Of a stretch of 14,484 nucleotides of DNA, positions 6,734-14,092 are shown in pieces. A program made the translations under genes and the position numbers. The number at the start of each line of letters is the position of its first letter. Position 1 is the first letter of the stretch. The DNA is from Collinsella aerofaciens (GTDB taxonomy: Bacteria > Actinomycetota > Coriobacteriia > Coriobacteriales > Coriobacteriaceae): contig CAJMJM010000039.1 in assembly GCA_905213725.1 (NCBI GenBank), positions 1-14,484 of the forward strand, in the 5' to 3' direction. The notes beneath the pieces were generated by a model, which worked only from the letters and a program-made list of their open reading frames with translations, was not told the DNA's origin and ran no database searches.

Positions 6734-8209
6734 ATGGCATCAGACGTTCGCGTCCGCTTTGCACCCTCACCGACGGGCAAGCTGCACATTGGCGGCGCCC
6801 GCACCGCTATCTATAACTGGGCTTTCGCCCGTGCAAACGGCGGCACGTTCATCCTGCGCATCGACGACACCGACCCCACCCGCTCTACCGACGAGAACAC
6901 GCAGATCATCCTGCGCGCCATGCGTTGGCTGGGCCTGGACTGGGACGAGGGTCCCGAGGTGGGCGGCGATTTTGGCCCCTACGCCCAGACCGAGCGCCTG
7001 GACCTGTACAAGCAGGCCGCCCAGAAGCTTTGGGACGAGGGCAAGGCCTATCCCTGCTTCTGCACCAAGGAGCAGCTCGAAGCCGACCGCAAGGCCGCGC
7101 AGGAGCGCAAGGACCCCTTCCAGGGCTATCAGCGCCGTTGCCGCGATCTTGATCCCGAGGAGGCCCGCCGTCGCATCGAGGCCGGCGAGTCCTACGTCCT
7201 TCGCATCAAGGTGCCCGAGGACCGCGGCGACGTCGTCATCCACGACGCCGTCCACGGCGAGGTAACCTTCGACGCCAAGGAGCTTGACGACTTTGTCATC
7301 TTCCGTTCCGACGGCACGCCCACGTACAACTTCGCGACCGTCGTCGATGACGCCATGATGAAGATCATTTTTGTTATTGTTTGGGAGTACAACGTGTCCA
7401 ACACCCCGCGTCAAGTCATGGTGTACGAGGCCCTCGGCGCTCCCGTGCCCACGTTCGCCCACATCTCCATGATCCTGGGCGCCGACGGCAAAAAGCTCTC
7501 CAAGCGCCACGGCGACACGTCCGTGGAGGAGTACTGCGACGCCGGCTACGTGTCCGACGCCTTCGTCAACTACTTGGCGCTGCTCGGCTGGTCGCTCGAC
7601 GGCGAGACCACGATCATCCCGCGCGATGTCCTGGCCAGCAAGTTTTCGCTCGACCGCATCTCCAAGAACCCGGCGACCTTCGACCCCAAGAAGCTCGACT
7701 GGGTCAATGCCGAGTACATCAACGGTATGTCCGACGCCCAGTTTGCCGATGAGATCATGGTCCCCGAGCTGCACGAGGCGGGTCTCATCGAGGGTAATGT
7801 CGAGTACGGCGAGGATTGGATCGACGCGCTTGCCGCCATTGTCAAGCCGCGCACCAAGATGCCTGCCGACGCCGTGACCGTCGCCGCTCCCATCTTCGCT
7901 ACGGCCGAGACGCTCGAGTATGACGAGAAATCCGTCAACAAGGGCCTGGCCAAGGAGGGCATGGGTGCCATTCTTGATGCCGCCAAGGCCGCGCTCGAGG
8001 GTGTGAACGAGTGGACGGCTGCCAACATCGACGCCGCGCTTGAGCCGCTGCCCGAGCAGATGGACCTCAAGAAGCGCGTGGTGTTCCAGGCCGTGCGCGT
8101 CGCCGTCTGCGGCAACATGGTGAGCCCTCCGCTGGGCGAGACCATGGCGCTCGTCGGTCGTGACGACTGCCTGGCGCGCATTGACCGCGCCCGCACGATG
8201 GCGCTGTAA
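6734..8209 (+). CDS. gltX: Glutamyl-tRNA synthetase with an aberrant active-site segment
   Basis: 491 residues, class I aminoacyl-tRNA synthetase that charges tRNA-Glu. Seen: RFAPSPTGKLHIGGARTA (residues 8-25) with the HIGH-type signature HIGG (18-21); IDDTDPTRS; a Cys-containing connective domain (CFCTKEQLEAD); the KMSKS-type motif KLSKR (254-258); and a full anticodon-binding C-terminal half. GAGGAGA precedes the ATG at 6734. A large oddity is at residues 210-221: the expected segment of the type GITHVIRGEDHLSNTPRQ reads KIIFVIVWEYNVSNTPRQ. Counting from Tyr198 (equivalent to Tyr187 in Thermus), V216 falls on Arg205, which contacts glutamate in the Thermus enzyme. The frame is intact and both flanks are normal. 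The family call is certain; whether this copy is active is doubtful unless the patch is a sequence error. Confidence 0.95.
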   Translation: MASDVRVRFAPSPTGKLHIGGARTAIYNWAFARANGGTFILRIDDTDPTRSTDENTQIILRAMRWLGLDWDEGPEVGGDFGPYAQTERLDLYKQAAQKLWDEGKAYPCFCTKEQLEADRKAAQERKDPFQGYQRRCRDLDPEEARRRIEAGESYVLRIKVPEDRGDVVIHDAVHGEVTFDAKELDDFVIFRSDGTPTYNFATVVDDAMMKIIFVIVWEYNVSNTPRQVMVYEALGAPVPTFAHISMILGADGKKLSKRHGDTSVEEYCDAGYVSDAFVNYLALLGWSLDGETTIIPRDVLASKFSLDRISKNPATFDPKKLDWVNAEYINGMSDAQFADEIMVPELHEAGLIEGNVEYGEDWIDALAAIVKPRTKMPADAVTVAAPIFATAETLEYDEKSVNKGLAKEGMGAILDAAKAALEGVNEWTAANIDAALEPLPEQMDLKKRVVFQAVRVAVCGNMVSPPLGETMALVGRDDCLARIDRARTMAL

Positions 8210-8232
8210 TCGCTGCGCAAACGTATGTATCC

Positions 8233-8266
8233 GAGCCCCGTTCACTCAGAGCGGGGCTCTTGTTTC
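8233..8266 (+). terminator. gltX terminator
   Basis: GAGCCCCG (8233-8240) pairs with CGGGGCTC (8252-8259) around an 11-base loop, followed by TTGTTT. It lies 24 bases after the gltX stop and about 40 bases before the priA start, so priA probably has separate transcription or depends on read-through. Confidence 0.85.
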
Positions 8267-8298
8267 TGTAGACGTATGGGATAGGAGGTGCTGGGGCC

Positions 8299-10752
8299 AT
8301 GGCCGAGCAACTTTCGCTGTTTGGTTCGCCGGAACCGGAGGAGACTCTGGTGAATTCCGTGCCTGCCGCTGCCTCGGCTCAGCCCAAGCCTGCGCGCGAG
8401 TCCATTGCCGCCTACGCGAGCGTGGTCCTCGACATCCCGACGCGTGCGCTGTCCGAGCCATTCGCCTACGGTATCCCCCGGTCCCTTGCCATCGAGGCGC
8501 AGAGCGGATCCACAGTCCTGGTCCACTTTGGCAACCGTGCGGCCGCGGGCTATATCGGCGACATTGCGCCTGAGCTGGGCGACCTACAGGGCAACAACGC
8601 CCTCGACCCTTCGCGCATTAAGCCCGTCGAAGCCATCCTCAGCAATCCGCTCTTTACCGCCGAGGCTGCCCGTATCGCGTGCTGGATGAGCCGCGAGTAT
8701 GTCGCGACACTTTCCGAGTGCCTGCGCCTGTTCTTGCCACCGGGTGGAAGCCCGCGTGTGGTCAAGGGCGACGATGGCGTGTGGACGGTTGAACGTCCCG
8801 CCGTCAAGCCTATCAAAAACCGCTGGGTCATGCTCACGCCCGAGGGATTTGACTATACGCCGCCCAAGACCGCCGTTCGCCAGCGTCAGCTCATCGAGGC
8901 GCTCCAGTGCGGACCGGTCACGACGCGCGACCTCAACCTTCTCTATAACAGCATGTCGGCGACCATCAAGGCGCTCGAAAAGCGCGGCGTCGTGGTGGTA
9001 GAGGAGCGCCGTGCTTGGCGTGGCTGCAGCGAGCAGACCACGCTGTCCTCGGCAAGTGGTAAGGCGCCGGTCGCACTTACCAACGGCCAGCAACAGGCAC
9101 TCGCGCAGATTGAGCGCGCCCGTCTGGACGCTCATGGCGACGTGGTGTTGGTTGACGGCGTCACCGGCTCCGGCAAAACCGAGGTGTACCTCTCCGCCAT
9201 CGAGCGCGTGCTGGCGGCCGGCCGTTCGGCCTGCGTGCTCGTGCCCGAGATCTCACTGACGGCCCAGACCGTCGGCCGCTTCCGCTCGCGCTTTGGCGAG
9301 ACGGTAGCCGTGTTCCATTCGCGTCTTTCTGCTGGCGAGCGCCTGGACCAGTGGGATATGGTTGCCAGCGGTGCGGCCCGCGTGGTCGTCGGCGCCCGCT
9401 CGGCGCTCTTTTGCCCGCTCAGCGACTTGGGCCTCATCATCATCGACGAGGAGCACGAGACCAGCTACAAGCAGGGCTCCAGTCCGCGCTACCACGCGCG
9501 CGAGGTGGCGGCCGAGATGGCGCGGCGCTACCGCTGCCCGCTCGTGTTGGGCTCTGCCACGCCTTCTGCCGAGGCCCTCGATCGTTGCCGCCGCGGCACG
9601 TACAACGGTGTTACCTGGACGCGTGTGGAGATGCCCGAGCGCCCGGGACACGCCGTGCTGCCCACGGTCCGCATTGCCGACCTGCGCCGCGAGTTCTCGC
9701 ACGGCAGCCGCTCCATGTTCTCAAAACCGCTGATGGAAGGCCTGGAGCGTGTGGTCGAGCGCCGCGAAAAAGCCGTGCTGTTGCACAACCGCCGTGGTTT
9801 TGCGCCATTCCTGATGTGCCGCGAGTGCGGCTGCGTCCCCACCTGCAATCACTGCTCCACCGCGCTTACGTATCACGAGCGCACGCACACACTGCAATGT
9901 CACACATGCGGTTCGTCTTGGCGCGTGCAGCCGTATCCCGCGCCCACGAGCCGTTGCCCCAAGTGCGGCAGCCGCTACCTGGCAAAAATGGGTCTAGGCA
10001 CGCAGCAGATCGAGGACGCACTGCACCAGATGCTTCCTGAGGACGTCGCCATCATTCGCATGGATGCCGATTCCACGCGCGGCAAGGACGCGCATAAAAA
10101 ACTGCTCGAGCAGTTCGATGCCGCTGATTGCGCGGTGCTGCTGGGCACCCAGATGATCGCCAAGGGCCTCGATTTTCCCGAGGTCACGCTCGTGGGCGTG
10201 GTCAATGCCGACTTCGCCCTCAAGCTGCCGGACTTCCGCGCAGGGGAGCGCGCCTACGACCTGCTGGAGCAGGTTGCGGGCCGCGCCGGCCGCGGCGATC
10301 GCCCCGGTGAGGTGATCATCCAGACCTACCTGCCCGAGGATCCGGTCATTCGTGCCGTCGCTGAGCACGACCGTTCGATCTTTACCGACTACGACCTGGA
10401 CCAGCGCCGCGACGCGCTGTACCCGCCGTTTGTTCGCCTAGTCAACATTTTGGTGTGGTCGGCGAACCGAGACGACGCGCAGGACTACATCGGGCGTATT
10501 GCAAAGCTTCTTAAGCGTCGCTGGCATGCCGCCGCGCCCGACTTTTTGCGGGCGGGGAGTGCCGTGCCGCAGGTGCTGGGCCCGGCTTCGTGTGTAATCG
10601 AGAGAGCCAAGGACCGTTTCCGCTTCCATCTGCTTGTGAAGTCGCCCGTGGGGTACCATGTCTCTGATGATATCGACGCCTGCCTCAAAGAGGTGGGCTC
10701 TGTGCGCGGCGTGAGCGTGAGCGTTGACGTCGACGCCTATGATTTGATGTAA
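8299..10752 (+). CDS. priA: Primosomal protein N' (replication restart helicase PriA)
   Basis: 817 residues, a 3'-5' superfamily 2 DNA helicase that recognises abandoned forks and reloads the replisome. Seen: an N-terminal 3'-end-binding domain (about 30-130, with ASVVLDIPTRALSEPFAYGI); Walker A GVTGSGKT (287-294); DEEH (383-386) with the aromatic-rich loop SYKQGSSPRYHAREVA; the eight-cysteine zinc-binding insert (C507 to about C556: CRECGC, CNHC, CHTC, CPKC); and helicase motifs LGTQMIAKGLDFP and QVAGRAGRGDRPGEV. The length is in the family's usual range with a longer N-terminus. The start is set by GGAGGT nine bases upstream. Residues 4-8 (QLSLF) match the canonical sliding-clamp-binding pentapeptide. 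It is followed at 18 bases by def, so the two are likely cotranscribed. Confidence 0.98.
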   Translation: MAEQLSLFGSPEPEETLVNSVPAAASAQPKPARESIAAYASVVLDIPTRALSEPFAYGIPRSLAIEAQSGSTVLVHFGNRAAAGYIGDIAPELGDLQGNNALDPSRIKPVEAILSNPLFTAEAARIACWMSREYVATLSECLRLFLPPGGSPRVVKGDDGVWTVERPAVKPIKNRWVMLTPEGFDYTPPKTAVRQRQLIEALQCGPVTTRDLNLLYNSMSATIKALEKRGVVVVEERRAWRGCSEQTTLSSASGKAPVALTNGQQQALAQIERARLDAHGDVVLVDGVTGSGKTEVYLSAIERVLAAGRSACVLVPEISLTAQTVGRFRSRFGETVAVFHSRLSAGERLDQWDMVASGAARVVVGARSALFCPLSDLGLIIIDEEHETSYKQGSSPRYHAREVAAEMARRYRCPLVLGSATPSAEALDRCRRGTYNGVTWTRVEMPERPGHAVLPTVRIADLRREFSHGSRSMFSKPLMEGLERVVERREKAVLLHNRRGFAPFLMCRECGCVPTCNHCSTALTYHERTHTLQCHTCGSSWRVQPYPAPTSRCPKCGSRYLAKMGLGTQQIEDALHQMLPEDVAIIRMDADSTRGKDAHKKLLEQFDAADCAVLLGTQMIAKGLDFPEVTLVGVVNADFALKLPDFRAGERAYDLLEQVAGRAGRGDRPGEVIIQTYLPEDPVIRAVAEHDRSIFTDYDLDQRRDALYPPFVRLVNILVWSANRDDAQDYIGRIAKLLKRRWHAAAPDFLRAGSAVPQVLGPASCVIERAKDRFRFHLLVKSPVGYHVSDDIDACLKEVGSVRGVSVSVDVDAYDLM

Positions 10753-10770
10753 CAACCCGAAAGGATGGCC

Positions 10771-11307
10771 ATGGAAGCCAACGGAATCGTACTGTCGCCC
10801 GACCCTCGTCTGCGCCAGGAGTGCGCCGTCATCGAGGAGATCACCCCGGCGATCAAGGCGCTTGCCGAGAAGATGAAGAAGATGATGTTCGAGAACGGCG
10901 GTTGCGGCCTAGCTGCTCCGCAGATCGGCGAGCTCGTTCAGCTCGTCACCATCGACTGCGACTACAGCGACAAGAGCGACTATGATCCGTACGTGCTCAT
11001 TAACCCTGTCATTGTTGAGCAGAGTGACCATCTGGTGCCGTTTAGCGAGGGCTGCCTTTCCATTCCTGGCATTAGCTGCGAGATCGAGCGTCCCGACCAT
11101 GTCGTCGTCGAGGCGTACGACTTGGATGCCAACCTTATTCGCTATGAGGCCACGGGCGATCTGTTCTGCGTGTGCCTGCAGCACGAGATCGATCACCTGC
11201 ACGGTAACACCATGTTCGAGCGACTGAAGCCGATGCAGCGCATCAAGGCGGTCAAGGAGTACCAGGACGCCCTGGCCCGCGGCGCTCGACCGGGTGAGAC
11301 GGAGTAG
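10771..11307 (+). CDS. def: Peptide deformylase
   Basis: 178 residues. It removes the formyl group from N-terminal methionine of new proteins, the reverse side of the fmt reaction encoded next. Seen: all three signature motifs, GCGLAAPQ (44-51), EGCLS (93-97) and QHEIDH (137-142). C95, H138 and H142 are the metal ligands and E139 is the catalytic acid. An earlier ATG two codons upstream (10765) directly abuts the ribosome site GAAAGG, while the ATG at 10771 is six bases away, so the latter is preferred. The gap from priA is 18 bases. It ends just before a large palindrome (11316-11411) and a terminator-like hairpin, which separate it from fmt. Confidence 0.97.
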   Translation: MEANGIVLSPDPRLRQECAVIEEITPAIKALAEKMKKMMFENGGCGLAAPQIGELVQLVTIDCDYSDKSDYDPYVLINPVIVEQSDHLVPFSEGCLSIPGISCEIERPDHVVVEAYDLDANLIRYEATGDLFCVCLQHEIDHLHGNTMFERLKPMQRIKAVKEYQDALARGARPGETE

Positions 11308-11315
11308 GTTTGTCC

Positions 11316-11411
11316 GTCCCCGGGGCACCCGCCTATATCATCCCGTGCTCAAACATTCTCGCTGCGCTGCGAAACTGCGCGCGGGACGATATAGGCGGAT
11401 GCCCCGGGGAC
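11316..11411. repeat. Large palindrome between def and fmt (second repeat type)
   Basis: Two 30-base arms (11316-11345 and 11382-11411) are inverted copies with two differences, both of which still pair as G-U or A-C in one strand's RNA. Both arms carry GTCCCCGGGGCA and CGCCTATAT parts. Three more pairs extend the stem inward, leaving a loop of about 30 bases with CGCTGCGCTGCG. No T-run follows, so it is not an ordinary intrinsic terminator. Its sequence is unrelated to the palindromes at 6516 and 13955. Confidence 0.85.
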
Positions 11412-11486
11412 TACGTTGACGCTGCTTGTCTCGCCCGGGTGCCGTGGGCCAGGGAGGGGCGTCTTCGCTGATAATTGCTTTGTTGG

Positions 11487-11520
11487 AAGAGCTGCTTTTA
11501 TTGCGGCTCTTTCTTTGGTT
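11487..11520 (+). terminator. Probable def terminator
   Basis: AAGAGCTGC (11487-11495) pairs with GCGGCTCTT (11503-11511) with one G-U pair and a 7-base loop, followed by TTCTTTGGTT. It lies about 180 bases past the def stop and ahead of fmt, making the priA-def and fmt-rsmB pairs probable separate transcripts or a read-through pair. Confidence 0.65.
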
Positions 11521-11627
11521 TTGGGTATATTTGTTCTTGTTGAATTGTTATTGCGGATGGGCTGGGTACTTGGCTTTCCGCTGTTATTTGTAGCCGTCTC
11601 GGCTTTGGTTGAGAGGAGACGATCTTT

Positions 11628-12548
11628 ATGCGTATTGTGTTTATGGGTACGCCTTATTTTGCTGTGCCTTCGCTGACTTCGCTTGTTGAGGCTGGTAATG
11701 AGATTGCGCTTGTTGTTACTCGTCCCGATGCTGTTCGTGGGCGTGGTAAAAAGTTGGAGCCGTCTCCTGTTAAGGCTAAGGCGCTTGAGCTGGGGTTGCC
11801 GGTTATTGAGGCTAATCGTATGACGCCTGAGGTCGTTGAGGCGCTTAAGACTGCCCAGGCTGACATTTTCTGCGTGGCTGCCTATGGTTGCATTTTGCCG
11901 GATGATGTGCTGCATATGGCGCCGCTTGGTATTGTGAATGTTCATGCGTCTTTGCTGCCTCGTTGGCGTGGCGCCGCTCCTATTCAGCGTGCGATTCTTG
12001 CTGGTGATGAGGTTGCTGGCGTTTCCATTATGCGCATTGGGCATGGCGTGGATACTGGTGCTTATTGTGCTCAGGCTTCCACGTCGGTTGCCGGTAAGCA
12101 TGCTGAGGCACTGACTATGGAGCTTGGCGAGCTGGGCGGCAAACTGCTTGCCGATACGCTTCCTTCCCTTGCCGACGGCACCGCCGTGTGGACCGAGCAG
12201 GATGAATCTCTCGTCACGCATGCTGCCAAGATTTCCAAGCAGGAGATGCGTCTGGATCCGCACATGGCGCCGCTTGATTGCGTGCGTCATGTGCTTGCCT
12301 CGTCCGACACCGCTCCCGCTCGTTGCGTGATTGCCGGCAAGTCGGTTCGCGTGCTCGATGCTGCGCCAGCTGATGTGTCGCTTGGCGAGGGTCAGGTTCT
12401 CATTAAGGCCAAGCGTGTTTACCTTGGTCTTTCCGATGGTGCGGTTGAACTGCTCGAGGTTAAGCCCGATGGCAAGCGTGCCATGGCCGCTTCTGCTTGG
12501 GCTGCTGGGCTGCAAGGCGCTGATCTTATCTGGGGTGTTTTGTCATGA
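11628..12548 (+). CDS. fmt: Methionyl-tRNA formyltransferase
   Basis: 306 residues. It formylates initiator Met-tRNA using 10-formyltetrahydrofolate in the cytoplasm. Seen: the N-terminal Rossmann-like formyltransferase domain from MRIVFMGTPYFAVPSL; the signature NVHASLLPRWRGAAPIQ, with catalytic N104 and H106; GVDTG with catalytic D142; and a C-terminal OB-like tRNA-binding domain from about 205. Length is normal. GAGGAGA lies eight bases before the ATG. Its stop overlaps the rsmB start by four bases (ATGA), implying translational coupling. Codon use is odd: in the first 30 codons 19 end in T and none in C, whereas the first 30 codons of gltX have 6 ending in T and 14 in C. The bias fades in the second half of the gene. 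Confidence 0.97.
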   Translation: MRIVFMGTPYFAVPSLTSLVEAGNEIALVVTRPDAVRGRGKKLEPSPVKAKALELGLPVIEANRMTPEVVEALKTAQADIFCVAAYGCILPDDVLHMAPLGIVNVHASLLPRWRGAAPIQRAILAGDEVAGVSIMRIGHGVDTGAYCAQASTSVAGKHAEALTMELGELGGKLLADTLPSLADGTAVWTEQDESLVTHAAKISKQEMRLDPHMAPLDCVRHVLASSDTAPARCVIAGKSVRVLDAAPADVSLGEGQVLIKAKRVYLGLSDGAVELLEVKPDGKRAMAASAWAAGLQGADLIWGVLS

Positions 12549-13945
12549 GCAAGCTTTCTCCCGCGCGCAAACTTGCGCTCGATGTGCTAATGGAGGCCGA
12601 TCGCCGCGGCATGTATGCGCGTGACGTGCTGTCCTCTCGCGCATCGGCCAAGGCTATTGACCAGCGCGATTCCGCTTTTGCCGCCCGCTTGGCGCTGGGT
12701 GTGGCCGCCACGCAGGGTATTTTGGACGAGCTGCTCGATCAGTTTCTCGATAAGCCTAAAAAGGTTGCGCCGCGTGTTCGCATGGCGCTTCGCATCTCGG
12801 CCTTCGAGATGCTCTATCTGCATACGCCTGGCCGCGTTGCCGTAAGTCAGGGTGTTGAGCTGGTGCGCAGCGGAGCTAAGTCTGCCGCCGGTTTGGCCAA
12901 CGCCGTGCTGCATAAGGTCGCGGACAACGTTGAGGACTTTGCCACGGCGTCCGATGTGAATGAGTCTGAGCGACGCTTGGTTCGTCTGTCGCGCTTGATG
13001 GGTCTGCCGCGTTGGCTGTGCGCTCGTATCATGGCGTCGTTTGACACGCCAGAGGGTGCGCTTAACTTTGCCGGCAACTTGGCACCTGCGCCGCTGGCCC
13101 TGCATGAGAACGCCTTTGCGACCAAGCCCGATCCGTATATCTCGCAGCTCGTCGCGCCTGTCTTCCCGGGCTGCCATGCCCCGGTTGATGCCCAGGTTAC
13201 CGTTGCTTCGGGTGTGTTTGAGCGTGCTGCCGCGGTGGCATCTGATCTCAACGCGCAGCTTATCGCCACAGCTGCCACGCGCCCTGGTAGCTGCCTTGAG
13301 ATTGGTGCCGGTCGTGGTACCAAGACCTATGTGATGATGTGCCAGGCCAAGCGTGCGGGCTATGAGCGTCAGCATACGGCGCTCGATCTGCATGATCGCA
13401 AGTGCGATCTGAATCTCGCTCGCCTGCACAAGGCCGGTATTCAGGGCGTTCGTACGGTTTCGGGTGATGCCTGCGAGCTTGATGAAGTACTGACGTCGTT
13501 TGATGCCATGCTTGGCAAGCCGGTTAAGTTCGACACGGTCTTTATCGATGCGCCGTGCTCGGGCACCGGCACCATGCGCCGTCATCCTGAGATCCCCTGG
13601 CGCCTGACCGAAAAGGATGTAGCGGTTGAGCTGCCCAAACTGCAACTGACGATGCTCAAGGAAGCCGCCGCGCGCGTGGCTGCCGGCGGCGAGCTGATCT
13701 ATGCGACGTGCTCGGTCTTCGACGAGGAGAACACGCAGGTCGTGGACGCGTTCCTTGCTTCTCCCGAGGGTGCCGGCTTTAGCGTGGCACCGCTTTCCGA
13801 GGCACAGATTCTGCAACTCCCCGAGTTCGATCAGGCCAAGAAGCTCGTATCCGTACGCCAGAACGATCGAGGCCTCTTCCAAAGCGTGCCAGTAAACGCC
13901 GACTCCTACGACGGCCACTTCTGCGCCAGACTGGTCCACAAGTAA
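12545..13945 (+). CDS. rsmB: 16S rRNA (cytosine-5) methyltransferase RsmB/Sun
   Basis: 466 residues. It transfers a methyl group from SAM to a cytosine of 16S rRNA (C967 in E. coli). Seen: an N-terminal NusB-like RNA-binding domain (about 5-140, VRMALRISAFEMLYLHTPGR); a linker; and a Rossmann methyltransferase domain with EIGAGRGTKT (252-261, SAM binding), DAPCSGTG (335-342, C338) and ATCSVFDEENTQVV, with the catalytic nucleophile C389. Both cysteines of the m5C mechanism are present. The start overlaps the fmt stop by four bases, so the two are coupled, matching the usual fmt-rsmB pairing in many bacteria. The SAM-binding loop reads GAGRGTK where many family members have GAPGGKT-like sequence, a moderate deviation. 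Confidence 0.95.
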   Translation: MSKLSPARKLALDVLMEADRRGMYARDVLSSRASAKAIDQRDSAFAARLALGVAATQGILDELLDQFLDKPKKVAPRVRMALRISAFEMLYLHTPGRVAVSQGVELVRSGAKSAAGLANAVLHKVADNVEDFATASDVNESERRLVRLSRLMGLPRWLCARIMASFDTPEGALNFAGNLAPAPLALHENAFATKPDPYISQLVAPVFPGCHAPVDAQVTVASGVFERAAAVASDLNAQLIATAATRPGSCLEIGAGRGTKTYVMMCQAKRAGYERQHTALDLHDRKCDLNLARLHKAGIQGVRTVSGDACELDEVLTSFDAMLGKPVKFDTVFIDAPCSGTGTMRRHPEIPWRLTEKDVAVELPKLQLTMLKEAAARVAAGGELIYATCSVFDEENTQVVDAFLASPEGAGFSVAPLSEAQILQLPEFDQAKKLVSVRQNDRGLFQSVPVNADSYDGHFCARLVHK

Positions 13946-13954
13946 TACGGGCCC

Positions 13955-14040
13955 AAGGGTAGCTAATTTGGGACGGGGCTTTTTTAACTACCCTGCAGGC
14001 CGGGTAGTTAAAAAAGCCCCGTCCCAAATTAGCTACCCTT
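13955..14040. repeat. Large composite palindrome, copy 2 (REP/BIME-like dispersed element)
   Basis: Two perfect 39-base inverted arms (13955-13993 and 14002-14040) surround an 8-base centre, TGCAGGCC. The arms share their core with 6525-6646: GGGTAGCTAA, then GGGACGGGGC with six Ts, then a TTAACTACCC end. It lies ten bases after the rsmB stop and between convergent genes, where it could stop transcription from both sides, although no T-run follows the full stem. Confidence 0.92.
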
Positions 14041-14053
14041 AGCGCAAAGAATT

Positions 14054-14083
14054 AGCCCCGCGATCGGCGTTGATCGCGGGGCT
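14054..14083 (-). terminator. Terminator of the FmdB-like gene
   Basis: AGCCCCGCGATC and GATCGCGGGGCT form a perfect 12-bp stem with a 6-base loop, starting ten bases after the stop codon on the minus strand. It is followed there by AATTCTTTG. It lies directly beside palindrome copy 2. Confidence 0.85.
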
Positions 14084-14092
14084 GCTTGGTTT

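Larger units (their letters stand above)
11308..11627. other. Intergenic region between def and fmt
   Basis: Holds a 96-base palindrome (11316-11411), the probable def terminator (11487-11520), a possible -10 box TATATT (11526-11531, weak -35 TTGCGG 19 bases before) and the fmt ribosome site. From about 11465 onward the plus strand becomes strikingly T- and G-rich. A plus-strand frame starting at TTG 11416 encodes a hydrophobic 86-residue peptide, but it has no ribosome site and overlaps fmt out of frame, so it is not called. Confidence 0.6.

Noticed and set aside
6767..8245. Very long (492-codon) open frame antisense to gltX, and similar long frames antisense to metK, rsmB and the transpeptidase
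   Set aside because: They mirror genes with strong matches to known families, have no ribosome sites or recognisable domains, and are expected from GC-rich codon use.
11416..11676. Hydrophobic 86-residue frame between def and fmt
   Set aside because: Starts at a TTG with no ribosome site, overlaps fmt out of frame, and its hydrophobicity follows from the T-rich base composition.
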